Shown one piece after another: positions 1 to 9,100 of a stretch of DNA of 64,000 nucleotides. Source of the stretch: RDXT01 sp033765305 (GTDB lineage: Bacteria; Bacteroidota; Bacteroidia; J057); the NCBI GenBank assembly GCA_033765305.1, contig JANRID010000011.1, forward strand, positions 1-64,000. Direction: 5' to 3'. Numbering within the stretch: position 1 is the first letter of the stretch; each line of letters starts with the position of its first letter. The notes below the pieces were generated by a model, which was not told the DNA's origin, ran no database searches, and saw only the letters and a list, made by a program, of their open reading frames with translations. Made by a program: the position numbers and the translations under genes.

Positions 1-162
1 AAGAAATTCAGCACCAAGCGCCTCAAGGGCCTTATCGCCGAAAACGCCAAAGAGGATATGAAGACCCAGCGCGCCCTCTTCAACCTGGTGTGGAAGGACT
101 GGAAGGCCGACGACGAGCAGCTGGACGACGTGACGCTGCTCGGTATTAAGTTTCACGATTAG
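1..162 (+). CDS. C-terminal end of a SpoIIE/PP2C-type serine phosphatase (partial)
   Basis: An open frame enters from the window edge and stops at TAG 160-162, giving 53 residues. The end, DDVTLLGIKF followed by HD, matches the last strand of SpoIIE-type PP2C phosphatases, where the Asp pair binds metal. The complete phosphatase at 23567-24796 ends in the comparable DDITMLSVKF. Such proteins usually dephosphorylate anti-sigma antagonist partners or act as stand-alone signalling phosphatases. The sensor part lies outside the window, so the input and partner are unknown. The assignment rests on a short C-terminal motif only. Confidence 0.6.
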   Translation, partial: KKFSTKRLKGLIAENAKEDMKTQRALFNLVWKDWKADDEQLDDVTLLGIKFHD

Positions 163-220
163 GCCTTTTTAGGGTGGGTCTTCTGGGCCCCGGTTGCGGC
201 CTTGGGCCCATCTTAGGGCC

Positions 221-2203
221 ATGAAACCGATTTATTGGGCGTTTACGCTGGTTCTTTCTGGTGGCCTGGTACCCCTGGCGGCGCAGCAACTGCCCCCCAG
301 CGTGCGGGCCATCCACAGCAACCTGGGCGAAGACAGTGCGGGGGTATACGTGCTGACCCCGGCCGGGAACAAGGCCTACGAGGTGAACCCCCCGGCCTTC
401 CCGACCCTGAGCCAAATGATAGGCACCCGCACGGGCTACAAAGACGGCATTGCGCTCGACTTCCAAGCCCCCGACTTCAACGGCCTGGTGTACTACGGCT
501 TCTTGCCCTACGGCGACGGCACCTACATCTACCCCGTGTACGTGCGGCAGGCGCCCGAGGTCATTGGTGGCAAGGTGAAGCTGCCCATCCGCAACCTCAG
601 GGGCCGCTACGACATGATTGGCTGGGAAGCGAAGGGCTGGGGCTACCTGGGCTACCGTGTGGTGAGCAGCAAAGGCGCCATCCTCTACGACGGCAAAATT
701 GCCTTTGGCTACGACGCCAAGGCCGATTCGTTTACTGCCCTAACTACGGTTGTAGAGGGGCCAAAATCCATTTATTTTTCCTCAGAAGAACAGTACGTAT
801 CACTGGCGTTAAATGAAAAACCACATGGTATTGTGATTATTGATTTAATGCCAGGTAAAAAGGCGAGTGAGGGTGGTATATATGATTTAAATCCTACATC
901 AATTAAGTCTTTAACCCTAGTTAAAGATACGGCTACGCTCAACGCCCTTGGAAATTTCAAGGATGAGCTTATTCCGAGCCGGGTTAAAGACAATGAGTCG
1001 CTATATCTTTTTGATTCGCCTTCAATTTCGCGCCCCATTATAATTCCTAGTCGCAGTAGTAGCCCAACAGAGAAGGATCGGTTCACCTTCGCCTATTGCT
1101 CCGACAGCCGCGACAACCAGGGCGGGGGCGAGCGAAACGTGTTTGGCACCAATTTCTACATGGTAAAGCGCATTGGGGCGCTGGCCACCAGCCGTGGCGC
1201 GGCCTTCGTGCAGTTCACCGGCGACCTCATCGATGGCTACCTCACCAGCGCCGACCAGCAGCGGCTGCAGTACGCCAACTTCAAGCGCGCCCTAGAGCCC
1301 TACTGGGGCAGCATCCCCTTCATTTGCGCCCCGGGCAACCACGAGGCACACAGCCGTCTGTTCTACGACACCCAGGGCCAGACCTACTACTCCATAGACC
1401 GTTACCCCTACGCCGACAGTAGCGCCGAGGCCCTGTTTGCCAGCGAATTTGCCAACCCCATCAGCAGTCTTAGGAGCGAAGATGGCGCGGCGTACGACCC
1501 CGACCCCACCGTGCAGAACTTCCCCCCCTACGGCGAGACGGTCTTTACCTACAGCTACGGCAACACGGCCATGGTGGTGCTCAACAGCAACTACTGGTAC
1601 ACCGTGCAGCAGCGCCACGTGCCCCACGTAAGCGGCAACATCCACGCCTACATCATGGACAACCAGCTGGCCTGGCTGGCCCACCAGCTCGATAGCCTGG
1701 AGCGCGACCCGGCCATTGCCCACGTGTTCGTCACCTGCCACACGCCCATCTTCCCCAACGGCGGCCACGTGCAAGACGACATGTGGTACCGTGGCGACAA
1801 CCGCCCCCGGCCCTACGTGGCCGGTAAACCCGTGGCCAAGGGCATCCTCGAGCGCCGCGACGAGATTCTAGACCTGCTCGTCAACAAAAGCACCAAAGTG
1901 CGCGCCACCCTTACGGGCGATGAGCACAACTACTGCCGCACCCAGATCACCGAGGCCATGCCCCGCTACCCCGAGGGGTGGACCGGCCCCCGCCTAGCGC
2001 TCAAGCGCACCATCTGGCAGATCAACAACGGCAGCGCCGGCGCCCCCTACTACGCCCAGGAGCAAACGCCCTGGAGCGCCTTTACCCAGGCCTTCACCAC
2101 CCAGGTGGCCCTGGTCTTTGTGCACGTAAACGGCGACAAGCTCGAGGTAGAAGTACAAAACCCCGACACCCTGGAGGTGATCGATAGGTTTACGCTACGC
2201 TAG
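221..2203 (+). CDS. Secreted calcineurin-like metallophosphoesterase
   Basis: 660 aa. I chose ATG 221, not the in-frame TTG 194, because it starts directly with a signal peptide (MKPIYWAFTLVLSGG, cleavage after about LAAQ). The catalytic half shows the metallophosphoesterase motifs in order: DSR near residue 293, GDLIDG near 333, GNHE near 372, a CHTPIF histidine near 505 and GDEHNY near 566. These residues bind the two-metal centre that hydrolyses phosphomono- or diesters, so the enzyme probably acts in the periplasm or outside. The N-terminal ~280 residues form an unassigned beta-rich region. Bases about 745-1075, at the end of that region, are much more AT-rich than the rest. The stop codon shares the palindrome CTAG with the convergent gene's stop. 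Substrate unknown. Confidence 0.8.
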   Translation: MKPIYWAFTLVLSGGLVPLAAQQLPPSVRAIHSNLGEDSAGVYVLTPAGNKAYEVNPPAFPTLSQMIGTRTGYKDGIALDFQAPDFNGLVYYGFLPYGDGTYIYPVYVRQAPEVIGGKVKLPIRNLRGRYDMIGWEAKGWGYLGYRVVSSKGAILYDGKIAFGYDAKADSFTALTTVVEGPKSIYFSSEEQYVSLALNEKPHGIVIIDLMPGKKASEGGIYDLNPTSIKSLTLVKDTATLNALGNFKDELIPSRVKDNESLYLFDSPSISRPIIIPSRSSSPTEKDRFTFAYCSDSRDNQGGGERNVFGTNFYMVKRIGALATSRGAAFVQFTGDLIDGYLTSADQQRLQYANFKRALEPYWGSIPFICAPGNHEAHSRLFYDTQGQTYYSIDRYPYADSSAEALFASEFANPISSLRSEDGAAYDPDPTVQNFPPYGETVFTYSYGNTAMVVLNSNYWYTVQQRHVPHVSGNIHAYIMDNQLAWLAHQLDSLERDPAIAHVFVTCHTPIFPNGGHVQDDMWYRGDNRPRPYVAGKPVAKGILERRDEILDLLVNKSTKVRATLTGDEHNYCRTQITEAMPRYPEGWTGPRLALKRTIWQINNGSAGAPYYAQEQTPWSAFTQAFTTQVALVFVHVNGDKLEVEVQNPDTLEVIDRFTLR

Positions 2204-3087
2204 TCGGGCTTTGGGCCCAACCGGCGGCGCATGTAGCCGTCTACGGTCGTCCAGCGCATGTGGGGGTACTCGCGCTGGAACTTGAGGTTCAGCAGCCCGC
2301 CGCGCAGGGGCCGGGGGGCCACCTGGCTCAGGGCACTGGTGGGTATGCCCTCTAGCCACACTTTCTTCTCGGGGTAGAAGGCGGCCACTTTTTGGGCCAG
2401 GTGCACGCGGCTCACGTAGTCGGTGCTAGCCAGGTGCCACACGCCCTTTTGCTCGTCGTGCATGAGCCACTGCAGGCCGGTGGCTACGTCGGTGGCGTAC
2501 ACGGGCGTAGCGTACTGGTCGATGGGCAGGCGCAGTTGCACCAGCTGCTCGGTGGCAAACTGCTGGATGAGCCGCTCGATGAAGTTTTTGCCGCGGGTTT
2601 CTTCGCCGTACACGTTGGTAATGCGCACCACCAGGCTGTGGGGCACCTGGTCGAGCACCAGGCGCTCGGCGGCCAGTTTGTGGCGGCCGTACACCGAGAG
2701 GGGGTAGGAGAGGTCGTTTTCCTCGTAGGGGCCCATCTCGCCATTAAAGACGTAGTCTGAGCTGATGTAGGCGATCCGGGCATCGCAGGCTTTGGCCAAC
2801 TCGACGAGCTGCTGGGTGCTACCTACGGTCTGGCGGTACGATTCTTCGGGGTCTTTCTCGCACTGGTCTACGTGAGTCAGGGCCCCGCAGTGCACAATCC
2901 ACTCGGGGTCAAAGGCCCGCAGGTCATAGTTGTCGGGGTGGTCTGGCGTGAGGGGGTCGTAGTAGTACGTGCCATCCACCGGGTAGCTGCGGAAGGTGCC
3001 GACCACCACCCAGTCGGGTAGCTGGCGCCACTGGTGCAGGCAGTGGCTGCCCACCAGCCCCGAAGCCCCCACAATTGCCACACGCAT
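2200..3087 (-). CDS. RmlD-like dTDP-4-dehydrorhamnose reductase family NAD(P) sugar reductase
   Basis: 295 aa extended short-chain dehydrogenase. The N-terminus has the Rossmann motif GASGLVGS (residues 7-14), and the catalytic pair appears as YGRHK near residues 129-133, preceded by a SSDYVF stretch typical of RmlD. RmlD enzymes reduce dTDP-4-keto-sugars to dTDP-L-rhamnose or related sugars in the cytoplasm. An RmlC-like epimerase lies 0.7 kb away, which supports a nucleotide-sugar role, but rmlA and rmlB are absent here and the two genes are separated by yceI. Members of this group also include methionine adenosyltransferase regulatory-subunit-like proteins, so the exact substrate is open. 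It has its own promoter-like sequence at 3092-3123, very close to the ATG. Confidence 0.75.
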   Translation of the reverse strand: MRVAIVGASGLVGSHCLHQWRQLPDWVVVGTFRSYPVDGTYYYDPLTPDHPDNYDLRAFDPEWIVHCGALTHVDQCEKDPEESYRQTVGSTQQLVELAKACDARIAYISSDYVFNGEMGPYEENDLSYPLSVYGRHKLAAERLVLDQVPHSLVVRITNVYGEETRGKNFIERLIQQFATEQLVQLRLPIDQYATPVYATDVATGLQWLMHDEQKGVWHLASTDYVSRVHLAQKVAAFYPEKKVWLEGIPTSALSQVAPRPLRGGLLNLKFQREYPHMRWTTVDGYMRRRLGPKPD

Positions 3088-3091
3088 TGCG

Positions 3092-3123
3092 CAAAACTAC
3101 GCCGCATTTACCAGTGTGTTAAA
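3092..3123 (-). promoter_or_regulatory. Bacteroidota-type promoter for the RmlD-like gene
   Basis: Reading the minus strand, TTTA (3123-3120) is followed after 20 bases by TAGTTTTG (3099-3092), a full match to the TAnnTTTG -7 box of Bacteroidota. The box ends four bases before the ATG, so the transcript would have almost no leader. Confidence 0.5.
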
Positions 3124-3153
3124 CCTGTGGTCTAGGGAATTCTACGGGCCCAG

Positions 3154-3184
3154 TTGTAGTTATTCGTTTACTCAACTAATTTTG
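3154..3184 (+). promoter_or_regulatory. Bacteroidota-type promoter for yceI
   Basis: TTG (3154-3156), a 20-base spacer and TAATTTTG (3177-3184) match the Bacteroidota sigma-A consensus TTG-N19-TAnnTTTG. The predicted start gives a leader of roughly 20 bases before ATG 3210. Confidence 0.55.
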
Positions 3185-3209
3185 AACCAACCTAATCCAA
3201 CCCAAACCT

Positions 3210-3755
3210 ATGAGTACTGCCACGACCACCCTGTGGGCCATCGACCCCACCCACAGCAGCATCCAGTTTAAGGTTAAGCACCTGGTTATCAGCACCGTAA
3301 CGGGCGAGTTTACCGACTACAGCGCCACCGTACAGGCGCCGGCCGAGGGCTTCGAGGGGGCCAAGGTGAGTTTCGAGGCCCAGGTGGCCTCCATTTCTAC
3401 CGGTGTCGGCCAGCGCGACGACCACCTGCGTAGCGCCGACTTTTTCGACGCCCAGACCTACCCCACCCTGCGCTTCGAAAGCACCCGGTTTGCCGCCAAA
3501 GGCGCCGATGCTTTTGAGCTCGAAGGCCACCTCACCATCCGCGACACCACCCTGCCCGTGGTGCTGGCCGTAGAGTTTGGCGGCGTGGTGGTAGACCCCT
3601 ACGGCCAAACCAAAGCCGGCTTCGAGCTCACGGGCAAGATCAGCCGCAAGGCCTTTGGCCTGACCTGGAACGCCACCACCGAAGCCGGGGGTGTGGTCGT
3701 GGGCGACGAAATCAAGCTCGTGGCCAGCGTCCAGCTCGTCAAGCAAGCCGCCTAA
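3210..3755 (+). CDS. YceI family protein (lipocalin-like polyisoprenoid-binding)
   Basis: 181 aa covering a complete YceI domain: W-x-IDPTHSSIQFKVKHL at the start, then the GEF, R-x-DHLRSADFFDA and L-x-G-x-LTIRDTT segments typical of the family. YceI folds as a lipocalin-like barrel that binds long isoprenoid chains such as quinone precursors. No signal peptide is present, so this copy is probably cytoplasmic, unlike the periplasmic E. coli YceI. It has its own promoter and a convergent hairpin downstream, so it is likely monocistronic. The cellular role of cytoplasmic YceI proteins is unclear. Confidence 0.88.
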   Translation: MSTATTTLWAIDPTHSSIQFKVKHLVISTVTGEFTDYSATVQAPAEGFEGAKVSFEAQVASISTGVGQRDDHLRSADFFDAQTYPTLRFESTRFAAKGADAFELEGHLTIRDTTLPVVLAVEFGGVVVDPYGQTKAGFELTGKISRKAFGLTWNATTEAGGVVVGDEIKLVASVQLVKQAA

Positions 3756-3777
3756 CCCTAGCGGCCCTACCTACAGC

Positions 3778-3805
3778 ACACGCCCGGCGAACTCGTCGGG
3801 CGTGT
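3778..3805. terminator. Hairpin between convergent yceI and rmlC-like genes
   Basis: ACACGCCCG (3778-3786) pairs perfectly with CGGGCGTGT (3797-3805) around a 10-base loop. It sits between two convergent stop codons. There is no long T tract, so it is a terminator candidate for either strand. Confidence 0.5.
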
Positions 3806-3809
3806 TGGC

Positions 3810-4343
3810 TTACCGGGGCTTTGCAAACGCCTCTAGCCCCGGCAGGGCCCGGTCGCGGTCGCTGACGGTGGGGTTGGGCAGGGGCCAGGCAAAGCCGAAG
3901 CTGTCGTAGCGGATGCCGCCGTCGTGGCTGGGGGCGTATTCCAGGGTCGTGTGGTAGACCAGCGTGCTGGGCTCGAAGGCCAAAAAGCCGTGGGCGCACC
4001 CGTGGGCGATGTACAGCCCCTGCGGCGTGGCGGGGCTCAGCTCCAGGCTGTAGTACTGCCCGAAGGTGGGCCCATGCCGGAGGTCGACCACCACGTCGAG
4101 CACCCGGCCGGCGGTGCAGTACACCAGCTTGCCGTGGTCGTAGGGCGGCAGTTGCAGGTGCATGCCGCGCAGCACCCCGGCGGCCGAGGTCGAGAAGTAG
4201 CTCTCGCGAAAGGACCAACTGAGGCCCGGCTGAGTGGCGAAGGTGGGCGCGTGTACCGTTTTTACAAAGGTGCCGCGGGCGTCGGCCTGGGGGGCGAAGT
4301 CGAGGCGGTAGCAGCCGGGTAGGGGCAGTGGGGTCAGTTCCAC
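3810..4343 (-). CDS. RmlC-like dTDP-4-dehydrorhamnose 3,5-epimerase family protein
   Basis: 177 aa cupin. It carries the family hallmarks: ARGTF near residue 22, RGMHLQ near 58-63 with the catalytic histidine, the DVVVDLR segment, and GCAHGF near 113-118. RmlC epimerises C3 and C5 of dTDP-4-keto-6-deoxyglucose; relatives make one epimerisation or isomerise keto-sugars. The start is GTG 4343, only three bases after the stop of the upstream DUF1801 gene, so the two are probably translated from one mRNA. Together with the RmlD-like reductase it hints at cell-surface sugar synthesis. Which dTDP-sugar is made cannot be told. Confidence 0.8.
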   Translation of the reverse strand: MELTPLPLPGCYRLDFAPQADARGTFVKTVHAPTFATQPGLSWSFRESYFSTSAAGVLRGMHLQLPPYDHGKLVYCTAGRVLDVVVDLRHGPTFGQYYSLELSPATPQGLYIAHGCAHGFLAFEPSTLVYHTTLEYAPSHDGGIRYDSFGFAWPLPNPTVSDRDRALPGLEAFAKPR

Positions 4344-4346
4344 AGA

Positions 4347-4703
4347 TCAGCAGTCGGCGGTAGCGTGGCGGGTTTCGATGAGCACCTGACGGAATACCTC
4401 CAGCCGGGCGTCGTCCAGTCGGGTAAACCGTATGCAGCCTTTGCCCAGGTTGCAGCCAACCAAAGACGGTTTCAAGCCCTCGGGGATGTGCCGTAAGTAG
4501 AGCGCCAGGTAGTGCTTCTGGGCATTGAATGCATAGACGTAATCGCCCGTTTCGTCGCTGTAGGTGGGCATTTTGTACTGCATACTTTCGCGCAGTTCGG
4601 GTGCCACGTCTTTAAGCAAAGCCCGCAGGCGCTGTAGGTCGTTTTTGCGCGCCGGTGGCAGGCTTTCCAGAAAGGCCTCAACGGTGGGTTCGGTGCTCTG
4701 CAT
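4347..4703 (-). CDS. DUF1801 (YdhG-like) domain protein
   Basis: 118 aa. The order VEAFLESLPPARK, LRALLKDVAPEL-E, MQYKMPTYS, and the late GKGCIRF segment match DUF1801, a small fold related to frataxin-like iron chaperones. Function is not established for most members. It is the first gene of a two-gene unit with the RmlC-like epimerase, an unrelated partner, so the pairing may be only positional. Upstream, 182 bases separate it from the divergent actA start. Confidence 0.7.
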   Translation of the reverse strand: MQSTEPTVEAFLESLPPARKNDLQRLRALLKDVAPELRESMQYKMPTYSDETGDYVYAFNAQKHYLALYLRHIPEGLKPSLVGCNLGKGCIRFTRLDDARLEVFRQVLIETRHATADC

Positions 4704-4787
4704 ACCACGAAACTAATACCCTGCGCAAGTTTTGAGCTAGACAGATTCTAAGTAGAAAGCGCCTGTCGGAAAGCCGTTTGCATTGCG

Positions 4788-4818
4788 TTTGGAGAACAAA
4801 GGTCGCACACTAACTTCG
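4788..4818 (+). promoter_or_regulatory. Probable promoter of the ACIII (act) operon
   Basis: TTTG (4788-4791), a 19-base spacer and TAACTTCG (4811-4818) give a near-match (one substitution in TAnnTTTG) to the Bacteroidota consensus. It lies 67 bases before the actA ATG and is the only good match in the divergent gap 4704-4885. Confidence 0.45.
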
Positions 4819-4885
4819 CCCCATTCCGGTGAAAAGCACCCCATTCACACCTACCTCCACGACCTCTGTTCTCCCGGCCGCTGCT

Positions 4886-6076
4886 ATGAACCGAACGTTT
4901 ACCCGCGGGGTACTGCTCAGCTTCCTGCTTCTCGGTACGCTACTGGCGCAGGGCCAGGACGTAGCCGCTGGTGAGAAACTCTTTAACGCCAACTGCAAAA
5001 GCTGCCACGCAGTAGATAAGAAGGTCATTGGCCCGGCCCTACAGGGCTGGAAAGACCGCGTGCCCGGCGACGGCTGGATCTACAAATGGGTGCGCAACTC
5101 GACCGAAGTCATCAAATCGGGCGACGCTTACGCCAACCAGATTTACAAAGAGTACAACGGGACGCTCATGACGGCCTTCCCGCAACTCTCTGATGGCGAC
5201 ATCGACAACATCATGGCGTGGGTAGATAACTACACGCCACCTACCCCCCCGCCAGGCCCAGCAACTGCTGCAACTCAACCGCAAGGCAGCATACCTACGG
5301 GCCCGCTCTACACGGGTCTGGTGGTGCTCATCGGGGTACTGGCGCTCATGTCATTTGCGCTCATCTTCCTCATCGTGGTAGTCATTCACGCCGTACGGGC
5401 CAAAGAGAGCGGCACCTCGTTCTCAATGCCCCAGGTGGCGGGCAGCTTCCGCAAGGCGGCCACGAGCAAGTTTACCCTCACGACCGTAACCCTGCTGTTG
5501 GTGGCCGGGGGCCTGAACTACACGGTTAAGACCGCCCGCGGGGTTGGTCTGCACCAAGGCTATACACCTGCTCAGCCAGTAGCCTTCAGCCACAAAATCC
5601 ACGCAGGCCAATACGGTATTAGTTGCAACTACTGCCACACAGGCGTAGAGAAAAGCAAAAGCGCCACCATCCCCGGGGCGAACATTTGCATGAACTGCCA
5701 CAACTACATTGAAGAAGGCCCCAACTACGGTAAGGTCGAAATCGGCAAAGTGCGTGCGGCCTATGAGGCAAATCGGCGCATTGAGTGGGTACGCATCCAC
5801 AACCTGCCCGACCTGGTGTACTTCAACCACGCCCAGCACGTAAAAGTGGGCGGCGTTGAGTGCCAGGAGTGCCACGGCCCGGTCGAGACCATGGAAGTCG
5901 TGTACCAGTTCTCTGACCTGAGCATGGGCTGGTGCATCACCTGCCACCGCGAGAAGCAGGTGGATGTGACCAAGAACGACTACTACCTCAAGGTGCACAA
6001 CGAGTACGTGGGCAAGGAAACAGCCGTCACGGTATCTGACCTCGGTGGCCTGGAATGCGCCAAGTGCCATTACTAA
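4886..6076 (+). CDS. actA: ACIII multiheme cytochrome c subunit ActA, with fused N-terminal cytochrome c domain
   Basis: 396 aa from ATG 4886; an upstream in-frame start at 4829 would bury the signal peptide (RGVLLSFLLLGTLLAQ). Six CxxCH heme sites are visible: CKSCH near residue 37, then CNYCH, CMNCH, CQECH, CITCH and CAKCH between about 248 and 395. The first belongs to a class I cytochrome c domain with a later methionine (MTAFPQLSDGD). A membrane helix (about 145-171) and a second hydrophobic stretch (about 196-215) separate it from the pentaheme module. ActA passes electrons from the ActB/ActC side to the oxidase in alternative complex III. First gene of the operon. Codon use is of the left-hand type. 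Confidence 0.9.
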   Translation: MNRTFTRGVLLSFLLLGTLLAQGQDVAAGEKLFNANCKSCHAVDKKVIGPALQGWKDRVPGDGWIYKWVRNSTEVIKSGDAYANQIYKEYNGTLMTAFPQLSDGDIDNIMAWVDNYTPPTPPPGPATAATQPQGSIPTGPLYTGLVVLIGVLALMSFALIFLIVVVIHAVRAKESGTSFSMPQVAGSFRKAATSKFTLTTVTLLLVAGGLNYTVKTARGVGLHQGYTPAQPVAFSHKIHAGQYGISCNYCHTGVEKSKSATIPGANICMNCHNYIEEGPNYGKVEIGKVRAAYEANRRIEWVRIHNLPDLVYFNHAQHVKVGGVECQECHGPVETMEVVYQFSDLSMGWCITCHREKQVDVTKNDYYLKVHNEYVGKETAVTVSDLGGLECAKCHY

Positions 6077-6131
6077 TCTTCTAACGCAGACTTCACCCCT
6101 CCTCCCTCCCTGTCCGCCCGTCATTAAGGCT

Positions 6132-9100
6132 ATGCGCGAGAACCGATACTGGCAGACCCCCGAGCAGTTGCACGCTGCCCCCGCGGGCACCGACCCCAAG
6201 CAGGAGCGCGACATCCCGGTGGATGAACTCCTCGAAAACGCGCTGCCCTCGGGCCGCCGCGATTTCTTGAAGATGATGGGCTTTGGCCTCTCGGCTGCGG
6301 TACTGGCCGCCTGCCAGAAAGCCCCGGTGAAGTATGCGCTGCCGTACGTAAAGAACCCCACCGACCTGGTTCCGGGCATCCCCAACTTCTACGCGACCGG
6401 GTTTTACGATGGCCAGGAGTTTAGCTCCATCCTGGTTAAAACCCGCGAAGGGCGCCCCATTAAGGTTGAAGGCAACAAACTAAGCCCCCTGCACAAGGGT
6501 GGGGTAGGGGCCCGTGCCCACGCCTCGATCCTCTCGCTCTACGACAACTCCGATGCTCGGCTGCGCCAACCGGCCGAAGCCAACGGCGACCAGTTCGTGC
6601 CCGTTGCGTGGGACAAGCTGGACGGTACCGTGCCCGGCAAACTCGCCGAAGCCGCCAATGCGGGTAAGCCCATCTACCTGATTACCGGCTCGGTCATCAG
6701 CCCCATGCGTATGGCCGCCATTGCGGCCTTCAAGGCCAAGTACCCCACCGCGCAGCACGTGGTGTACGATGCCATCAACTACGATGCCATTGCACAGGCC
6801 CACGAGACCCTGCTGGGCAAACGTGCCATGCCAGCCTACCGCTTCGACAAAGCGCAGGTTGTGGCCAGCTTCAACTGCGACTTCCTGGGTACCTGGCTCT
6901 CGCCCACCGAGTTTACCCGGCAATGGACGAGCACCCGCAAGGTGACAGACACCAACCCCACCGTGAGCCGCCTGTACCAGTTTGAGGCCCAAATGAGCCT
7001 CACGGGTGCGAACGCCGACCACCGCATCCCCATGAAGCCCAGCCAGGAAGCGGCTGCACTGGTGGCGCTCTACAATAGTATTGCCGCTCGGGCGCGCCAA
7101 GACATCTACAACGCCCCTAAGGTCGAGCTGGCCGGTAACTTCATTGAGAAGGCCTCGCTCGACCTGTGGGAAGCACGTGGCAAAGCCCTGGTGGTTTCGG
7201 GCACCAACGATGCCAACATCCAGCAAATCGTAGTGGCCATCAACTGGATGCTTGAGGCCTACGGTGCAACGCTGGACCTCGAGCGGCCCTGCCTGCTCCG
7301 CTCGCGCGGCGATAGCACGCTGGAAGCTGCACTGGCCGGTTTTGCCGGTGCCGGTGCGGTGCTCATTCATGGCGGTACCAACCCAGCCTACAGCCACCCC
7401 ACCGCCGAAGCCTTTACCAGCGCACTGGCCAAGGTGCCCTTGCGTATCAGCTTCAGCAGCTACCTCGACGATACGGCCGCACTCTGCACCCACGTAGCGC
7501 CCGACCACCATTACCTTGAAAGTTGGGGTGATGCCCAGCCCTACGCCGGGCAGTACTTCCTGCAGCAGCCGACCATCCAGCCGCTGTTCAAGACCCGGCA
7601 GTTTGAAGAAACGCTCCTGCTCTGGGCCGGGGTCAAGACGACAGCGTTCGATTTCCTGCGTGCGCAGTTTGCGCAAGCCCACAAGGCGTTGGCGGACAAA
7701 AAAGACGCTCCTTCGGTCGACCAGCTCTGGATGCAGAGCCTACACGACGGCTTCTACGTGCACCCCAGCGATGGCAAATCGGCCGATGCGCCCAAGCTGG
7801 CGGCTTCGGTTGCGCCTGCCGTTGCGGCGGCTACCCAGGCCATCAAACCAGCTGAACTTGAGGTTGTGCTCTACCAGAAAGTTGCCATCGGCGACGGTAC
7901 CCTGACCAACAACCCCTGGCTGCACGAACTGCCCGACCCCATCAGTAAAGCGGTGTGGGACAACTACGTGGCCGTAAACCCCGTCGATGCCCAAGCCAAA
8001 GGCATCAAAACCGGCACCCACGTCAAGGTTACGCTGGGCAGTTACAGCGTTGAGCTACCCGCCTACGTGCAGCCCGGCCAAGCCCGCGGCACCGTTGCCA
8101 TCGCCCTCGGCTATGGCCGGACCAAAGGCGGCAAAGTCGTCGAGTACAGCGGCAAAGGCCTGGGCAAGAACGCCTACCCGTTTGTCACCTTCGCCGGGGG
8201 GCTGCCACGGTACAGCGCCACGGGCGCTACCCTGGAGCTCACCGGTGGTTTTACCGAGTTGGCCCTGAGCCAGCGGCACCCCACCTCAATGGGCCGCGAC
8301 ATCATCCGCGAGACCACCTTGTCGGAGTACCGCAAGAACCCCAAGGCCGCCAATGAGCACCAGGTACACATCGTGCAGGTCTTCCCCCAGCACCCCAAAA
8401 ACGGGCACTGGTGGGCGATGGCCATCGATCTGAACGCGTGCACGGGTTGCGGCGCGTGTGTGGTGAGCTGTGTGGCCGAAAACAACATCGCCGTTGTGGG
8501 CCGCAACGAAGTGAAACGCAGCCGCGAGATGCACTGGCTGCGCATTGACCGCTACTACAGCACAAACCCCGAAGCGCTGGAGAAGCAGGACCTTAAGGCC
8601 ATGGAACTGCCCGAGGAGTACCCTCAGGTCATCTTCCAGCCCATGCTCTGCCAGCAGTGCGACAATGCCCCTTGCGAAACTGTGTGCCCTGTGTTGGCCA
8701 CCACCCACAGCAGCGAAGGCTTGAACCAAATGACGTACAACCGGTGCATCGGCACCCGGTACTGCGCCAACAACTGCCCCTACAAGGTGCGCCGCTTCAA
8801 CTGGTTCAACTACTGGAACGACAAGACGCTCTACGGCGATCTGTACTCGCACAGCGAAATGGGCCGCCTGGTGCTGAATCCGGATGTGACGGTGCGTTTC
8901 CGCGGGGTGATGGAAAAATGCTCCTTCTGCGTGCAGCGCCTCCAGGATGCCAAGCTGCGGGCCAAGGTGAATGCCAACAGCACCTTCGCCAAGCCCGAAG
9001 ACGGCGAAGTGAAGACCGCCTGCCAGCAGTCCTGCCCCACAGGCGCGATCGTATTCGGCGACTTCAACGATCCGGAGAGCGAAGTTTCCAAGCTCATCCG

